Assembly (NCBI RefSeq): GCF_020520425.1
Contig: NC_079490.1
Coordinates: forward strand, 119,742,715 to 119,806,714
Direction: 5' to 3'
From: Spinacia oleracea
Lineage: Eukaryota; Streptophyta; Magnoliopsida; Caryophyllales; Amaranthaceae
Length of the DNA stretch: 64,000 nt
The notes beneath the pieces are model-generated. The model saw nothing but the letters and a program-made list of their open reading frames with translations, did no database searches and was not told the origin of the DNA. The position numbers were made by a program, and so were the translations under genes. Of the stretch, positions 36,401 through 47,265 are shown one piece after another; position 1 is the first letter of the stretch; every line of letters begins with the position of its first letter.

Positions 36401-36443
36401 AATAAAATATATTTATAATTATAGGAAAATACGAGGTATTACA
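33431..36443 (-). repeat. 5' LTR of the chromovirus-like element (full length)
   Basis: The LTR reads on the minus strand from TGTAATACCTCG to GGTGTTACA and is 3013 bp long. A TATA box (CCTATAAATACC) is near 36080-36090. The GC-rich block (about 35620-36020) is bounded by a CA microsatellite at 35568-35585. The inner 785 bases (33435-34219) are the part missing from the 3' LTR. Many open frames on both strands in the GC-rich block are not called. Confidence 0.8.
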
Positions 36444-37071
36444 GCTCGTGGTCGTGCAACGTTTGTGTTCGATACGAATCCTAAAGGTGATGGAATTAGT
36501 TCATTGATTAAAATCTAATCCTAATAAAGATAGAATTAGTTTTAAAGAGTTTTAATGAAATTCTAGTTAAACTAATTAGTATCCTAATAGGATTATAATT
36601 CCTTTCCATAAACTCTATAAATAGGTGCCTAGGGTCACATATTTACATCGAGGATTGAAGTATTCAAAGGTAAGATTTTGGAACAAAAACAGCCAAACAC
36701 TTATAGCCTATTAGCCGAAATTTCCTAGTACCTTAAGGGCGATTCTAGTTGGTCAAACTTAAGGCGGATCCGGACGTGCTGTGGACTATCTACGGAGGGA
36801 CGACACTTGGAGTCCTAAAGACTTGTTCTTGTTTGGTTCGGGCGCAGCTAGGGAGGGCACGCTACAAAGTGAATGCATCTGAATTATGCTAAATGATTAT
36901 GTGTAAATAATATGTTTCCTGGCTTTATGGTTTTTCCGCATGATTTATGTTTATTCATATGTATCATAACCTAACAGAATCCGATCAGCGGATAACTAAC
37001 GTTCGTCATTGATTCTTCGGCGTCCTCGAGGATCATCTGTTCGAAGCAGTTTCTGGAGATGATGCTGACGG
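36444..37071 (+). repeat. 3' LTR of element E, right part
   Basis: It continues the LTR from the second TSD copy (GCTCG) through the TATA box (CTATAAATAGG near 36612) to GATGCTGACGG. It retains the 41 bases (36851-36891) that the 5' LTR lost. Beyond 37071 the sequence becomes Tat gag-protease on the minus strand. Confidence 0.8.
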
Positions 37072-38785
37072 CGCTTCCCCGTCGATCAGTATTCTGTGCA
37101 CGTTGTGATTGTTGAGGTCCTTGGATATTACCAATGGGTCTTCATGTTTGTACCGGACGCCGAGGCAATCATCAACGGTGAAGGTCATGTTTGGAGGATG
37201 GGTTCCTTCTCACCAACTGTGCTGAAGTTGACTCGGTGGGAGAGGGCTCTCAGATGTTTTTTTCTAGCGTTGGTGGATCTCTTCCCCCCGAATACCACTA
37301 AGATATCACGATTTTTATGCCATGTATGCTTCGTGGATTCTCTTTTGGGGCTGCTCTTGAGGCTTGCCACCGGGCTTGTTTTCCTTTTCTAGCGCTCATT
37401 CTCTTCGATCAGCCAAGTATTGCTTAAGATATCCTCAGCGGACGGGGTTCTCGATGTTATCCTTCAGCTGATTACACTCCTCGGTGTAGTGGCCGAAGTC
37501 ATCGTGGAACTCGCACCACTTGTTCATATTCCTATGCTTGGACTGCAACTTAACTGGTTTTTGCCATTTCTCGTCGTGCTTGTGGAGGCTGTAGATTTCT
37601 TTTTAGGAGAGAGAAAGAGGGGTGTAGTTGGTGTAGTTGGTGTACTTAGGCTGAAGATCGTCTTTCTTTCATTCCTTCACCAGGCTCGCAGCTCTTGCGT
37701 TGTTCTTCTCTTTCCCTTTCCTCGAGCTGCCCTCGAGCTTGCTCTGATTTGCTTTTGGTTCCTTCGGCTCCGAAGGACATTTTAATTTTGCAGCAGCTTT
37801 GTTTAACTCTTCGGTCCGGATGAATGCATCTTCCATGTTTAGCACCTCGCCTATTGTGGTAGGGTTCTTCATTCACAAATTGTCACAGAACCTTCCCTCC
37901 AATAGGGCGTCCTTCAATGCGAAGATTGCAACATCAGGCTGCAGGTTGGTGATATTCGTCGATTCCTTCATGAACCGAGCCATAAAGTCCCGAAGACTTT
38001 CGTTCATCCCCTGCTGTACCGCTGTTAACTCAGCGTAGTTTGTTATCTTCGGTTATTGCTAACGAATTGAACTTTGAACTCTCACTTAGATCTTCGAAAC
38101 TAACGATCGAGCTCTTCGGCAACGACCTGAACCACTCTCCTGCCACTCCATTCAGCGTGGTTGGGAAATATTTTCACCAACAGGCTTCGGATTGAGGAGT
38201 CAGATACATATGTTGCTCGTAGAGTGTCACGTGGTCCCCGGATCCGTGGTTCCATCGTAAGTCAGTTGTGCTAAAAGCCTAACCTTCGGTATGTCTTCCA
38301 TGACCAGCTCTTCGATGAATGGAGAAGATTTTGGCATCATTATTTTCTTCCCAGCCTTGCTCTGATTCCACTACTGCCTGAAGTTCCCGCTTGGGAATCC
38401 TTGGGAGTACGGCAGGGGCTGGGAGTTCGTTCTCGCCTCCTCTTACTCCTCCTAGCAGCTCGAGTGCTTGTCTCTGGCTGGTCATGAGACCTATAAGAAT
38501 CTCTGATCCTCTCATGCACCAAGTGGATCTCTGATCTATAAGAATCAACGACCTGAACCACTCTCCTGCCACTCAAGTGACCGTGGTTCGCAGATGTCCC
38601 GTTACTTGGGAAAGTGCAGGAAGTTGGTTCCCTAAACCAATCTGGTTGATTCTAAGCCTTTTCCTGGGTGTTCCAGGTGCTTTTCTCTCCAGCGTGACGT
38701 CAGGTGAGTACCTGTTAACGGTGGTAGAGTTCGGTTGGACCTGGATGGCTCACCGCTACGTTGTGCCTCCAGAATTAGTTGTCTT
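37072..38785 (-). pseudogene. Tat-type gypsy gag (C-terminal part) and protease start, decayed
   Basis: On the minus strand, frames interrupted by stops carry Tat gag. NGVAGEWFRSL is near 38160; a duplicate of part of this stretch is near 38570. The VNEEPYHNRRG-type region is near 37870, and the zinc-knuckle-like KWCEFHDDFGHYTEECNQLK near 37510. The protease start VDDCLGVRYKHEDPLVIS ... VHRILID lies at about 37180-37080. The protease is cut at its catalytic region by the border with element E; its remainder lies at 4614 and below. A short segment (CAACGACCTGAACCACTCTC and following bases) occurs at both 38123 and 38547, so the gag has also been rearranged. Confidence 0.75.
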
Positions 38786-39597
38786 TGTTGGAAATTCTCA
38801 TTGGGAAACACAAAGGGAAAAAAGTGAGTGAAAATAAAAGAGTCCCACATGGAAAAAACTCTTCATATTCTCCTTGTTTATTAATTGGGGAATGAGTGTA
38901 ACTCTTGTTTAAGAAAGTGTGAGAGTGGTATGGGTGGACACATCACACACGCGCGCGCGCGCCGGGCCGGGCTCGGGCCTCGGGCCATGGGCCATGGGCC
39001 TTGGTACTTGGTACTTGGTACATGGGAATGCGGTTCGCGGGCGTGGGGTGGGTTGCTGCGTCTTGAAATCCTAATTGCCATAACCTTATTCTTTTTGGTA
39101 ACTGGACCGTTTTGGTTAAGTCATTGTTACGGGAATCTGTATTGATTACGTAACCGTTGGATTAATTACCATTAATTGCGTCAGTTACAACATTGATTAA
39201 ATCTGACCGTTTTTGGCTGTTGCAATCCTCATTGATTTCAGCCGTTTCTGTCTGTTGCCTTGCTTTGATTCTGATTACTTAAATCAGAATTTCGGATTCT
39301 TTCAAAACACAGAAAATATCATTCAAACACTATTCCCAGAAACTCGAAAACACATTCTTACTCTCACAATAATTTGCTCTTGGTTTTGGGCATACATTCT
39401 GACTCCATCCGGCTTTGTGAGTGCACACAACGTCGGAGTTGCGCTAATCCTGGAGGGCGACCGCATTCTGTTCTACTGCATCGGGAGGTAGCGCGGAGTC
39501 GTCTTTTAGGACAATGGGTGTCCACGACGCAACAAGTGTTCTTCGTTCAGTTCATCGAATCAGATAAGTTTGTTCTAATTTTGGTTTAATCGCAACA
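38786..39597 (+). repeat. 5' LTR of the copia element
   Basis: It begins TGTTGGAAATTCTC and ends CGCAACA. It contains a GC microsatellite (about 38948-38962) and TGGTACTT repeats (about 39001-39020) that differ in the 3' LTR. Confidence 0.93.
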
Positions 39598-39615
39598 ATC
39601 TAAAAGACGATTAGT

Positions 39616-40550
39616 ATGGCTTTGACTTCGAAATTCATGATTCCTGATATGTCTAATCAGAACCTCTTGATGGCAAGAATTATAAACGTTGGGCTGTTAG
39701 GATGCGATTCTATTTAGAACGAATTGAGATTGCTTATGTGCTTGATGATGTTGTCGAACCTGATGATGAAACTGAATTGCATGCTTTTGAGTTGAAATTT
39801 GCTAAAGATGATAGGACATGTATGGGAATGTTGTTGCATCATATGTCGAATGCATTGCTTGATATCTATATGGGGTTTGGTCATGCTAGGGATATTTGGG
39901 ATGCATTAGAAAAGAAGTATGGAATTGATGATGCTGGTACTAAGCGTTATTGTGTCAGTAAGTGGTTAGGTTTTCAAGTTCAAGATGATAAACCAATTAT
40001 TGATCAGATTCATGCTTATGAGAATATTTGCATTGCTATGGCTGCCGAGGGTTTGGGTATTTGTGATATTACTCTTGCTATAGTTTTAATTGAGAAACTC
40101 CCACCCTCTTGGAAAGATTATCGTAATCAGTTAACGTATAAGAAAAATAACCTTACCTTAGAGGAGCTTGTAGGTCACCTGAAAATTGAGGAGGAAAATC
40201 GTATTAAGGATAAGGGTCAATCTGTGTTTTCCGGTTCCGCTAAGGCTAACCTTGTAGAACCTAAGCCTAATGCATATTCTGAAAAGTTTAAGGGAAAGGG
40301 CAGTCCTTTCAAGCCTCAAGGGAAACAATTGAAGTATAAGTTCAAGGGGAAATGTTTTGAATGTGGGAAAACTGGTCACAAGTCTGTGGATTGCAGATCC
40401 AAGAAGAAGCCGGATCAGAACCAAGCCAACCTTGCTAAAGCTAATGAAGTTTCTGATCCTAACCATTTTATTGCTGTTGTTTCAGAAGCTAACTTGACAG
40501 GTAATGTTGCTGAATGGATCGTTGGTACTGGAGCAACGAGACACATCTGA
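39616..40550 (+). pseudogene. Copia gag and start of protease, broken
   Basis: The probable start is ATG at 39616 (MALTSKFMIPDMSNQN). A one-base frame change near 39653-39662 separates it from the main gag frame, which runs from there to 40550. The gag domain of the copia UBN2 type covers about 39670-40200 (WDALEKKYGIDDAGTKRYCV, PPSWKDYRNQL). A CCHC knuckle, CFECGKTGHKSVDC, is at about 40352-40393. The protease begins at [11 protein letters not shown]: the position of the catalytic Asp of the D-T/S-G-A motif is Gly (GGT at about 40524). The frame then stops at TGA 40548-40550. Further on, a run of seven A (40579-40585) shifts the frame. Confidence 0.85.
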
Positions 40551-40575
40551 ACCAACAAAGACATGTTCACTACCT

Positions 40576-43551
40576 ACGAAAAAAATTGATGGTGAAAATG
40601 TCTTCATGGGTAATTCAGCTTCTGCAACTGTTCAAGGCAAAGGGAAGATCGTTCTCACTCTTACCTCTGGAAAACTTATTACTCTTACCAATGTGTTGCA
40701 TGTTCCAGAAATGTGCAGGAACTTGATTTTTGGTAGCTTGCTAATGAAGGCTGGATTGATGCTTTCATTTGATTCTGATAGGCTTGTTATTACTCACAAT
40801 GGGGAATTTGTGGGAAAGGGTTTCTGTAATGGGGGTTTATTTACTCTTGATGCCAAACTTGAAATTATGAATAAGAATGCTAGTACTTCTTCTGTTTATA
40901 TTGCTGAGTCTATTGATTTATGGCATGCAAGGTTGGGTCATCTCAACATTGCTTCAATTAAAAAGCTTAAACAACTTAACTTGATTCCCAGTTTTTCTAG
41001 AACTGATTTTGCAAAATGTGAAGTATGTGTTGAAGCCAAGTTTGCAAAGAAGCCATTTAAATCAATAGATAGACAAACTGAAGTACTAGAGCTTGTTCAT
41101 AGTGACTTGGGGGATTTTAAAAATTATGAGAGCAGGGGTGGTAAAAGGTATTATATTACTTTTGTTGATGACTGCTCAAGATTTTCCATGGTTTATCTTC
41201 TCAGTTCAAAAGATGAGGCTGAGGAAATGTTTCTCAAATACAAGGCTGAAGTGGAGAACCAACTTGATAGGAAGATCAAGAGACTTAGGAGTGATAGGGG
41301 TGGTGAGTATGACCCTAACACTCTTAAGGCATTTTGTGAGCAGAGTGGGATCATTCATGAGACAACGGCTTCCTACACACCCGAGCAGAACGGGATTGCT
41401 GAAAGGAAGAACAGAACATTGAAGAACATGATGAATTCTATTCTTATTAGTTCTGGGTTATCTGATAACATGTGGGGGGAAGCTATATTATCTGCTTGTC
41501 ATGTTTTGAACAGGGTACCTCACAAGAAGCTAGACAAGACTCCATGCGAAATATGGAAGGGTCGTGCACCTAACCTAAGTTACTTGAAAGTGTGGGGGTG
41601 TCTAGCAAAGGTGGCTATACCCAGCTTCAAAAGGGACAACATTGGTCCTAAAACTGTTGATTGTATTTTTATTGGTTATGCTTACCAAAGTTCTGCATAT
41701 CGTTTTCTTGTTAAGGGTGCTAACAATTTTTATGCAGGTGGTAGCATCATTGAGGCAAGAGATGTCGATTTTTTTGAAACTGTATTTCCTTTGAAAATAT
41801 CTTGTATCAATGATGTGCCTTCTTCTAGCACTTCTTCCAGTATGCCTGTTGCTGCTCCTCCCACCTCTAATGTGAATTCTGAATTGGAGCCAAGGAGGAG
41901 CAAGAGGGCAAGAAAAGAAACCAGTTATGGTGATGATTTTATTACTGCTTTCTTAACTGAACCTTACTTGATTGATGATGACTTTGTTTATGTCTTTATT
42001 TTGGAAGATGATCCTAGGACCTATGAAGAGGCTATGAAATCTGTTGATGCAGTGTTTTGGAAAGAGGCAATAGCTAGTGAACTTCAGTCAATCCTAAGTA
42101 ACAATACTTGGGAGTTGGTTGATTTGCCTAGGGGTTGCAAGCCCATTACTTGTAAATGGATCTTTAGGAAAAAATTGAAATCCACTGGATCCATTGACAA
42201 GTATAACGCTAGAATTGTGGTAAGGGGATTCACCCAAAGGCATGGTGTTGATTATTTTGATATTTACTCTCATGTCACTAAAATTGCTACTATTAGAACT
42301 TTGATTGATCTTGCTTGCATTCATGATCTTGTTGTGCATCAAATGGATGTTAAAACTGCATTTTTAAATGGTGATTTGGATGAGGAAATTTACATGGTTC
42401 AACCAGAAGGGTTTGTTGTTCCTGGTCAAGAGAATAAGGTTTGTAAATTAGTCAAGTCTTTGTATGGGCTTAAGCAAGCTCCAAAGAAATGGCATTACAA
42501 ATTTGACAAGACTATGACAGGTAATGGGTTCCATGTAAATGAAGGTGATTCTTGTGTTTACTCTAAGCATGATTCTGATGGTTGTGTGATTATTTATCTT
42601 TATGTGGATGATATGTTAATTTTTGGGACTAACTTGGATCGAGTAAATGAGACAAAAAGTTTTCTAAGTTCTAAATTTGAAATGAAAGATATGGGTGAGG
42701 CAGATGTAATTTTAGGAGTGAAAATCAAGAGAACTCCAAATGGCATTTGTCTTAGCCAAGCTCACTATGTTGAAAAATTACTTAAAAAGTTTAACTCTTT
42801 TGACGTCGATCCAGTTAGGACTCCCTATGATCCAAGCATCCACTTAAAGAAAAATAATGGTGATCCTGTTAGTCAATCTGAATATGCTAAGATTATTGGT
42901 AGTGTTATGTTTCTAATGAACTACACTAGACCTGACATTGCTTATTCTGTGAGTAGATTGGGCAGGTACACTCATAACCCAAGTCATGAACATTGGGATG
43001 CTTTGAAGAGATTGCTTAGGTACCTTAAGGGTAGCATGGATTGGAGTTTGCACTACTTCAAGTTTCCAGGAGTTTTGGAAGGCTATTATCAAGCCAACTG
43101 GGTTTCTGGCAATGATGAAATTAACTCTACCGGTGGTTATGTTTTCACCCTATGGGGTGGAGCTGTGTCTTGGAAATCTTGTAAACAATCTTGTACTGCT
43201 ATGTCTACTATGGAATCTGAGTTTATTGCTCTTGAATTGGCAGGTCATGAGGCAGAATGGTTGAGAAATGTGCTTGCAGATATTCCGCTGTGGGGAAAGC
43301 CAGCTCCTTCAGTTGCACTTCATTGTGATTCGCAAGCGGCTATTGCTGTGGCAAACAACCATGCCTACAATGGGAAGAAAATGCACATTCGTTTGAGGCA
43401 CAAGGCCGTCAAAGAATTGTTGTCAAGTGGGGTGATATCACTAGACTATGTAAAGTCTGAAATGAACATTGCGGGTCCGTTAACTAAAGGCCTGTGTAGA
43501 AAACTAGTTTTGGAAACATCGGAAGGGGTGGGCTTGAAGCCCATTGAATGA
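40576..43551 (+). CDS. Copia pol: protease remainder, integrase, reverse transcriptase, RNase H
   Basis: This frame is open for about 990 codons and ends at TGA 43549-43551. It is open from 40504, but only the part after the A-run at 40579-40585 is homologous. The protease remainder includes [15 protein letters not shown]. The integrase zinc finger (HARLGH ... CEVCVEAK) is at about 40923-41040. The DDE core has [17 protein letters not shown] and [11 protein letters not shown] at about 41090-41410. The RT has [37 protein letters not shown] and YVDDM at 42601-42615. RNase H has [28 protein letters not shown] and LHCDSQAAI. At 43090-43092 a Gln codon stands where the first RNase H catalytic Asp is expected. 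As it is cut off from gag and from the protease active site, the frame is probably not expressed as a working polyprotein. Confidence 0.9.
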   Translation, partial: TKKIDGENVFMGNSASATVQGKGKIVLTLTSGKLITLTNVLHVPEMCRNLIFGSLLMKAGLMLSFDSDRLVITHNGEFVGKGFCNGGLFTLDAKLEIMNKNASTSSVYIAESIDLWHARLGHLNIASIKKLKQLNLIPSFSRTDFAKCEVCVEAKFAKKPFKSIDRQTEVLELVHSDLGDFKNYESRGGKRYYITFVDDCSRFSMVYLLSSKDEAEEMFLKYKAEVENQLDRKIKRLRSDRGGEYDPNTLKAFCEQSGIIHETTASYTPEQNGIAERKNRTLKNMMNSILISSGLSDNMWGEAILSACHVLNRVPHKKLDKTPCEIWKGRAPNLSYLKVWGCLAKVAIPSFKRDNIGPKTVDCIFIGYAYQSSAYRFLVKGANNFYAGGSIIEARDVDFFETVFPLKISCINDVPSSSTSSSMPVAAPPTSNVNSELEPRRSKRARKETSYGDDFITAFLTEPYLIDDDFVYVFILEDDPRTYEEAMKSVDAVFWKEAIASELQSILSNNTWELVDLPRGCKPITCKWIFRKKLKSTGSIDKYNARIVVRGFTQRHGVDYFDIYSHVTKIATIRTLIDLACIHDLVVHQMDVKTAFLNGDLDEEIYMVQPEGFVVPGQENKVCKLVKSLYGLKQAPKKWHYKFDKTMTGNGFHVNEGDSCVYSKHDSDGCVIIYLYVDDMLIFGTNLDRVNETKSFLSSKFEMKDMGEADVILGVKIKRTPNGICLSQAHYVEKLLKKFNSFDVDPVRTPYDPSIHLKKNNGDPVSQSEYAKIIGSVMFLMNYTRPDIAYSVSRLGRYTHNPSHEHWDALKRLLRYLKGSMDWSLHYFKFPGVLEGYYQANWVSGNDEINSTGGYVFTLWGGAVSWKSCKQSCTAMSTMESEFIALELAGHEAEWLRNVLADIPLWGKPAPSVALHCDSQAAIAVANNHAYNGKKMHIRLRHKAVKELLSSGVISLDYVKSEMNIAGPLTKGLCRKLVLETSEGVGLKPIE

Positions 43552-44111
43552 ATTGTAAAATAATGAACTCCTACTCACAGAGTTCAAAGGACGACATTAT
43601 ATTATAATTCGGAAGCACAAAATTTTATTTTTTGTCCATCCCCTAGATGTTATAATGTGCTTGCTACAATCGAAAGGAGGTTGAGCATACGGCTCTTAAT
43701 GAACCCATACCATGTTTGGTGGTGTGAATGTAGCTCACACTTGATGGGATTCACCTACGTAGGTGTGGAAGTGTGGCCGCTTCCTATGAGAATTGCGATG
43801 TAGGCTATTCTCTAGAGCACCTATGAGCATATCCAGGTCGGACGTATGGCCAGTATAAGGCGTCACTTTATTCGCGGAGTCAGAATGTCATACATATTTA
43901 GTTGTGTGCTTTAAGTGACGGGTTTCTAACTCCCTATCAAGTTATATACGAAATTAAGTCACTTGGTAGGAAAGAGATCATAGCTTAAATGTCACTAAGT
44001 GTTAATTCAAGTCGAAAGACATTGGCACCTATTCAAGTGTTTTGTTTTGCCCAAAACCAATATCCTTCTCCTTTTTTCTTTCTTTTCCGCATATTCGAAC
44101 CTGTGTGGGAT
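43552..44111 (+). other. 3' untranslated part of the copia element
   Basis: Non-coding. It has a short hairpin just after the stop (GAACTC ... GAGTTC, about 43565-43585) and a weak purine tract (GTGTGGGAT) directly before the 3' LTR. Confidence 0.5.
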
Positions 44112-44897
44112 TGTTGGAAATTCTCATTGGGAAACACAAAGGGAAAAAAGTGAGTGAAAATAAAAGAGTCCCATATGGAAAAAACTCTTCATATTCTCCT
44201 TGTTTATTAATTGGGGAATGAGTGTAACTCTTGTTTAAGAAAGTGTGAGAGTGGTATGGGTGGACACATCACACACGCGCGCACTCCGAGCCGGGCTCGG
44301 GCCTCGGGTCGTTGGGCCATGGGCCTTGGTACTTGGGCTCTAGGGAATGCGGTTCGCGGGCGTGGGTGGGTTTTGTGGGTCAACCCTATTCTTTTTGGTA
44401 ACTGGACCGTTTTGGTTAAGTCATTGTTACGGGAATCTGTATTGATTACGTAACCGTTGGGTTAATTACCATTAATTGCGTCAGTTACAACATTGATTAA
44501 ATCTGACCGTTTTTTGCTGTTGCAATCCTCATTGATTTCAGCTGTTTCTGTCTGTTGCCTTGCTTTGATTCTGATTACTTAAATCAGAATTTCGGATTCT
44601 TTCAAAACACAGAAAATATCATTCAAACACTATTCCTAGAAACTCGAAAACACATTCTTACTCTCACAATAATTTGCTCTTAGTTTTGGGCATACCTTCT
44701 GACTCCATCCGGCTTTGTGAGTGCACACAACGTCGGAGTTGCGCTAATCCTGGAGGGCGACCGGATTCTGTTCTACTGCACCGGGAGGTAGCGCGGAATC
44801 GTCTTTTAGGACAGTGGGTGTCCACGACGCAACAAGTGTTCTTCGTTCAGTTCATCGAATCAGATAAGTTTGTTCTAATTTTAGTTTAATCGCAACA
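44112..44897 (+). repeat. 3' LTR of the copia element
   Basis: It matches the 5' LTR end to end with the same TG/CA termini, but lacks part of the GC/TGGTACTT stretch (about 44276-44390). It is followed by the second TSD copy GTCTT. Confidence 0.93.
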
Positions 44898-45120
44898 GTC
44901 TTCTCGTTCTACGGTGCGTGCGGCGATCATTTCTCGCATTCTGCTCCTTTTCATTGAAAAGGAAGTTTTGCATTATGGTTATGGCCGCGGTACGCTCTTC
45001 CGTTATAGGGACCAGAGGTCTCGAGACTACTGTGTGAGTGTGCGTGGTCCTACTCAACCGGGAGTTGGCGTGCACTTCAGATTCGGATTCTGAATCCGCA
45101 TAGTTATAAAGGTTTTCCAT
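44898..45120 (-). pseudogene. Tat-type gypsy gag, N-terminus
   Basis: The frame begins at ATG 45120 with MENLYNYADSESESEVHANS and runs to the copia insertion at 44902, where it continues in the same frame at 38780. It lies just downstream of the primer site. The remainder of gag is at 38785-37072. Confidence 0.65.
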
Positions 45121-45156
45121 TTTGGGAGCAAAATGGGTGATTTTTCAAGGTTTTGT

Positions 45157-45175
45157 AATGTCTTCCTCGGCGCCA
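45157..45175 (-). other. Primer binding site of the Tat-type element
   Basis: The minus strand reads TTTGGCGCCGAGGAAGAC after the LTR end CCGGAACA. TGGCGCCG is shared with the tRNA-Asp type; the rest differs, so the exact tRNA is uncertain. Confidence 0.5.
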
Positions 45176-45178
45176 AAT

Positions 45179-45701
45179 TGTTCCGGTGTTGAAACAATTG
45201 GCTTCGGATCGAAGGCCCTTTCGTTGATGTGGAAAATCTCGCTTGATTGATTGTGTGAAGTCCAAATATATCTGCATAATGACAAAGTTATTAGCCTCGA
45301 AGGTGTTTCCGATGAAAGACCCTTCGATGCCTAAGTAAGCATTCGGTAAGAGAGAGTTCTTTAGAGAATTATAAGTGTTAAGGCAATAAATTGAACATAC
45401 CTTTGCGCTTTAGCAGCAAATAAATAGTGTTTGTGTAGTAAATGCAACTAGGACATTTATAGTCAATGGGCCTTTGAGCCGTATGACTAGGACATAGGCC
45501 TTGGGTGTCTGACTTTATGTTGTGTATTTAGCCAAGTGGGCTTTTGGGTGACAGGCACCACCAAACTTGCAATTACTCTCCATGAATCTTTAACTAGAAA
45601 AAATACCTTCTTCGATGAAGATCAAAAGGAGTTCGTGAGAGGAACTTCTCACGTCTTCCCTATTATTATTTTTGTGAATAATACAATCTTATTATCCAAC
45701 A
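45179..45701 (-). repeat. 5' LTR of the Tat-type element
   Basis: The inner end is supported by the primer site. The outer end (TGTTGGATAATAAG on the minus strand at 45701) is chosen because it has the TG terminus expected. A TATA box (CTATAAATG, minus strand, about 45452-45460) lies inside. The partner LTR is not in the window, so no TSD can be checked. Confidence 0.5.
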
Positions 45702-46715
45702 ATCTAATATCCATCTGTTTTACATTTTATTCTTTGTACATTTTATTCTTTGTCTACTTTTAACTACATATATGACATGCTTTTTATGTAATTTGTCTAC
45801 TAGTTCATGCTTACCATGCTCGGATTACGATTCCTCGATTTTTATACCTTTACGGAACAAACGAATTTCAATCACCAATTCACCATGTTTGATTACAATA
45901 TGTAGCATTTTTTACTACATTTACACCAATGCTAAACACCATCCTAGCTTATTCACCATGCTATGATTTCATAGCCTCATGGCCACCATGGTCGGTTTAC
46001 AATATTCAGCATATTAAGCTACATTTATGTACACCGATGTTATTACTACGTCCAACTAGCATACTAAAATACCCCTGTTTTTAGGCGGAGTAAGCGTAAA
46101 CTAATCAGTCCTATACTACGAAACAAGGATTCAATCAAAGATGAATACCACACAAAAGAACCTGTTGAACTGGAATTTTGCTAAACGGCACTCAAAGTAA
46201 ACTTTTATTATTATTAATTTGAAATAAATTTAATTCAACACAGCTAAAGATTGAATGAACAAAATTCATAGTTGAACAACACATACACCCTTAACTCGCG
46301 GTATTTTTAGTCGCATCAATTTGTATCAAGAACTTAGAAATGCCATCAGCCAAACACAATGTTGTGGAAATCCACACACAAAAAAAAGCCACTTAAATTA
46401 CCAATATGGCTCTGAAATGAAGAAACCACAAAGTCCACAATGTACCCCTAGTAAACATGATGTACAGATGAACAAGCTAAAGAAGGCAGAAATCCCTGAT
46501 TAATCAACAACAAACATTACCAAATTCGACATCAATAAAGTATACTACTTAACTGATTAAAAGAAAGTATGCTACTTTAACACCACCATTAAATAGACAA
46601 AACACTAAATTCATTGGACCGCACTGACAACCTCTGCCATGCATCCCACAAACAAAGACATATAACCCTTCCCTATCCTATTCACACACCTCGAGCCAGT
46701 GAATAGCACAAATGT
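45702..46715. other. Intergenic sequence between the retrotransposon nest and the host gene
   Basis: AT-rich. Short imperfect repeats of a 'caccatg ... tacaat ... actacattta' type lie at 45870-46035. I see no coding region I can support; the 60-codon frame at 46321 has no recognisable feature. Confidence 0.4.
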
Positions 46716-46721
46716 TTTATT
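46716..46721 (-). promoter_or_regulatory. Candidate polyadenylation signal of the host gene
   Basis: AATAAA on the minus strand, about 146 bases after the stop codon, a normal distance for a plant 3' UTR. Confidence 0.45.
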
Positions 46722-46866
46722 TTCTGTCCCGAAAGCATATTCACCCAATTTGTTGCTCTCTTCACTATAGAAACTATGTTTCATCAGAAAAGCGACACCA
46801 AACTATCCCACAAGGAACAAAAAAATTCAGCCATGGCAAGCAGATTATGGGACGGATAAAGAACAA

Positions 46867-47265
46867 TCAGTAGTTAGATTCTGGACCTGGGCTATCTTGA
46901 TGCATGTCCATTGATGAATCGTTTGAGTTCGAATCCCTGACCTGGTTATGTGCATAATTGCTTTCATTATTTCTTGCAGCATTACCAGGTTGGGGTCCAC
47001 CACTGGCGCAATATCCTCCTTGTGCTAGCTGATAGTGCTGAAGAGTCCTGCGGACAGGACTTGACAAAGCATTGGAAAACACTGAATTCTTAGTCTGATT
47101 ATCAAATTGCTCAGATCTCGGTGCCTGTGCAGCTGGTGTTTGGGCTGATGGCCCAGAAACAAGGAATCCTGTATTTGCAAAATGTGTCGGAGCTTGGGAA
47201 TGGTGATGCGGAACTGGGGCTCGAGGGGACATAGACGGCTCATCTCCACAATAATCAAGCTCATT
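46867..47265 (-). CDS. Host gene exon 3 (C-terminal low-complexity part)
   Basis: Codes from NELDYCGDEPSMSP to the stop (132 residues). The acceptor is CAG at 47268-47266; an in-frame ATG just upstream (47271) belongs to the intron, so it is not the start. Confidence 0.85.
   Translation of the reverse strand, partial: NELDYCGDEPSMSPRAPVPHHHSQAPTHFANTGFLVSGPSAQTPAAQAPRSEQFDNQTKNSVFSNALSSPVRRTLQHYQLAQGGYCASGGPQPGNAARNNESNYAHNQVRDSNSNDSSMDMHQDSPGPESNY

Larger units (their letters stand above)
14316..36443 (-). mobile_element. Chromovirus-like Ty3/gypsy element (with nested copia D)
   Basis: The element is on the minus strand: 5' LTR 36443-33431, leader, gag, pol, polypurine tract (28244-28224) and 3' LTR. 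The last bases of the 3' LTR (28223-28221) are cut from the rest (16570-14316) by element D. The 5-bp TSD GCTCG at both outer borders shows that both ends are original. Gag has a retrotransposon gag domain and two CCHC knuckles; pol has protease, RT and RNase H, but the integrase is deleted. Domain order and the [11 protein letters not shown] type motif at the start of RT fit the Tekay/Del group of plant chromoviruses; without the integrase and its chromodomain this stays an inference. Confidence 0.85.
4615..37071 (+). mobile_element. Copia-type LTR retrotransposon E (interrupted by a nested gypsy element)
   Basis: The element consists of a 5' LTR (4615-6065), tRNA-iMet-type primer site, decayed internal region, polypurine tract, and a 3' LTR split into 13448-14315 and 36444-37071. 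The 22-kb chromovirus-like insertion accounts for the gap. The two LTRs look almost identical by eye except for a 41-bp deletion in the 5' copy. Its pol is copia type (integrase, then RT, then RNase H) but unreadable without many frame changes. It lies in a Tat element: Tat protease sequence stops at its left border and Tat gag-protease sequence resumes beyond its right border. No clean TSD is visible and about 40 codons of the Tat protease seem missing at the junction, so insertion was accompanied or followed by a deletion. Confidence 0.75.
38786..44897 (+). mobile_element. Ty1/copia LTR retrotransposon with intact ends
   Basis: The element is 6112 bp, with a 5' LTR 38786-39597 (812 bp) and a 3' LTR 44112-44897 (786 bp), both TGTTGG...CAACA. 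The 5-bp TSD GTCTT is at 38781-38785 and 44898-44902. The LTRs differ by a few indels in a GC-rich stretch and scattered substitutions, so the insertion is fairly recent. It carries gag, protease, integrase, RT and RNase H in copia order, with several lesions. It is inserted in the Tat gag; the Tat reading frame is continuous across the site when the element is ignored. Confidence 0.95.

Noticed and set aside
37096-38038. Plus-strand frames of 79-121 codons with hydrophobic stretches
   Set aside because: They are antisense shadows of the decayed Tat gag on the minus strand.
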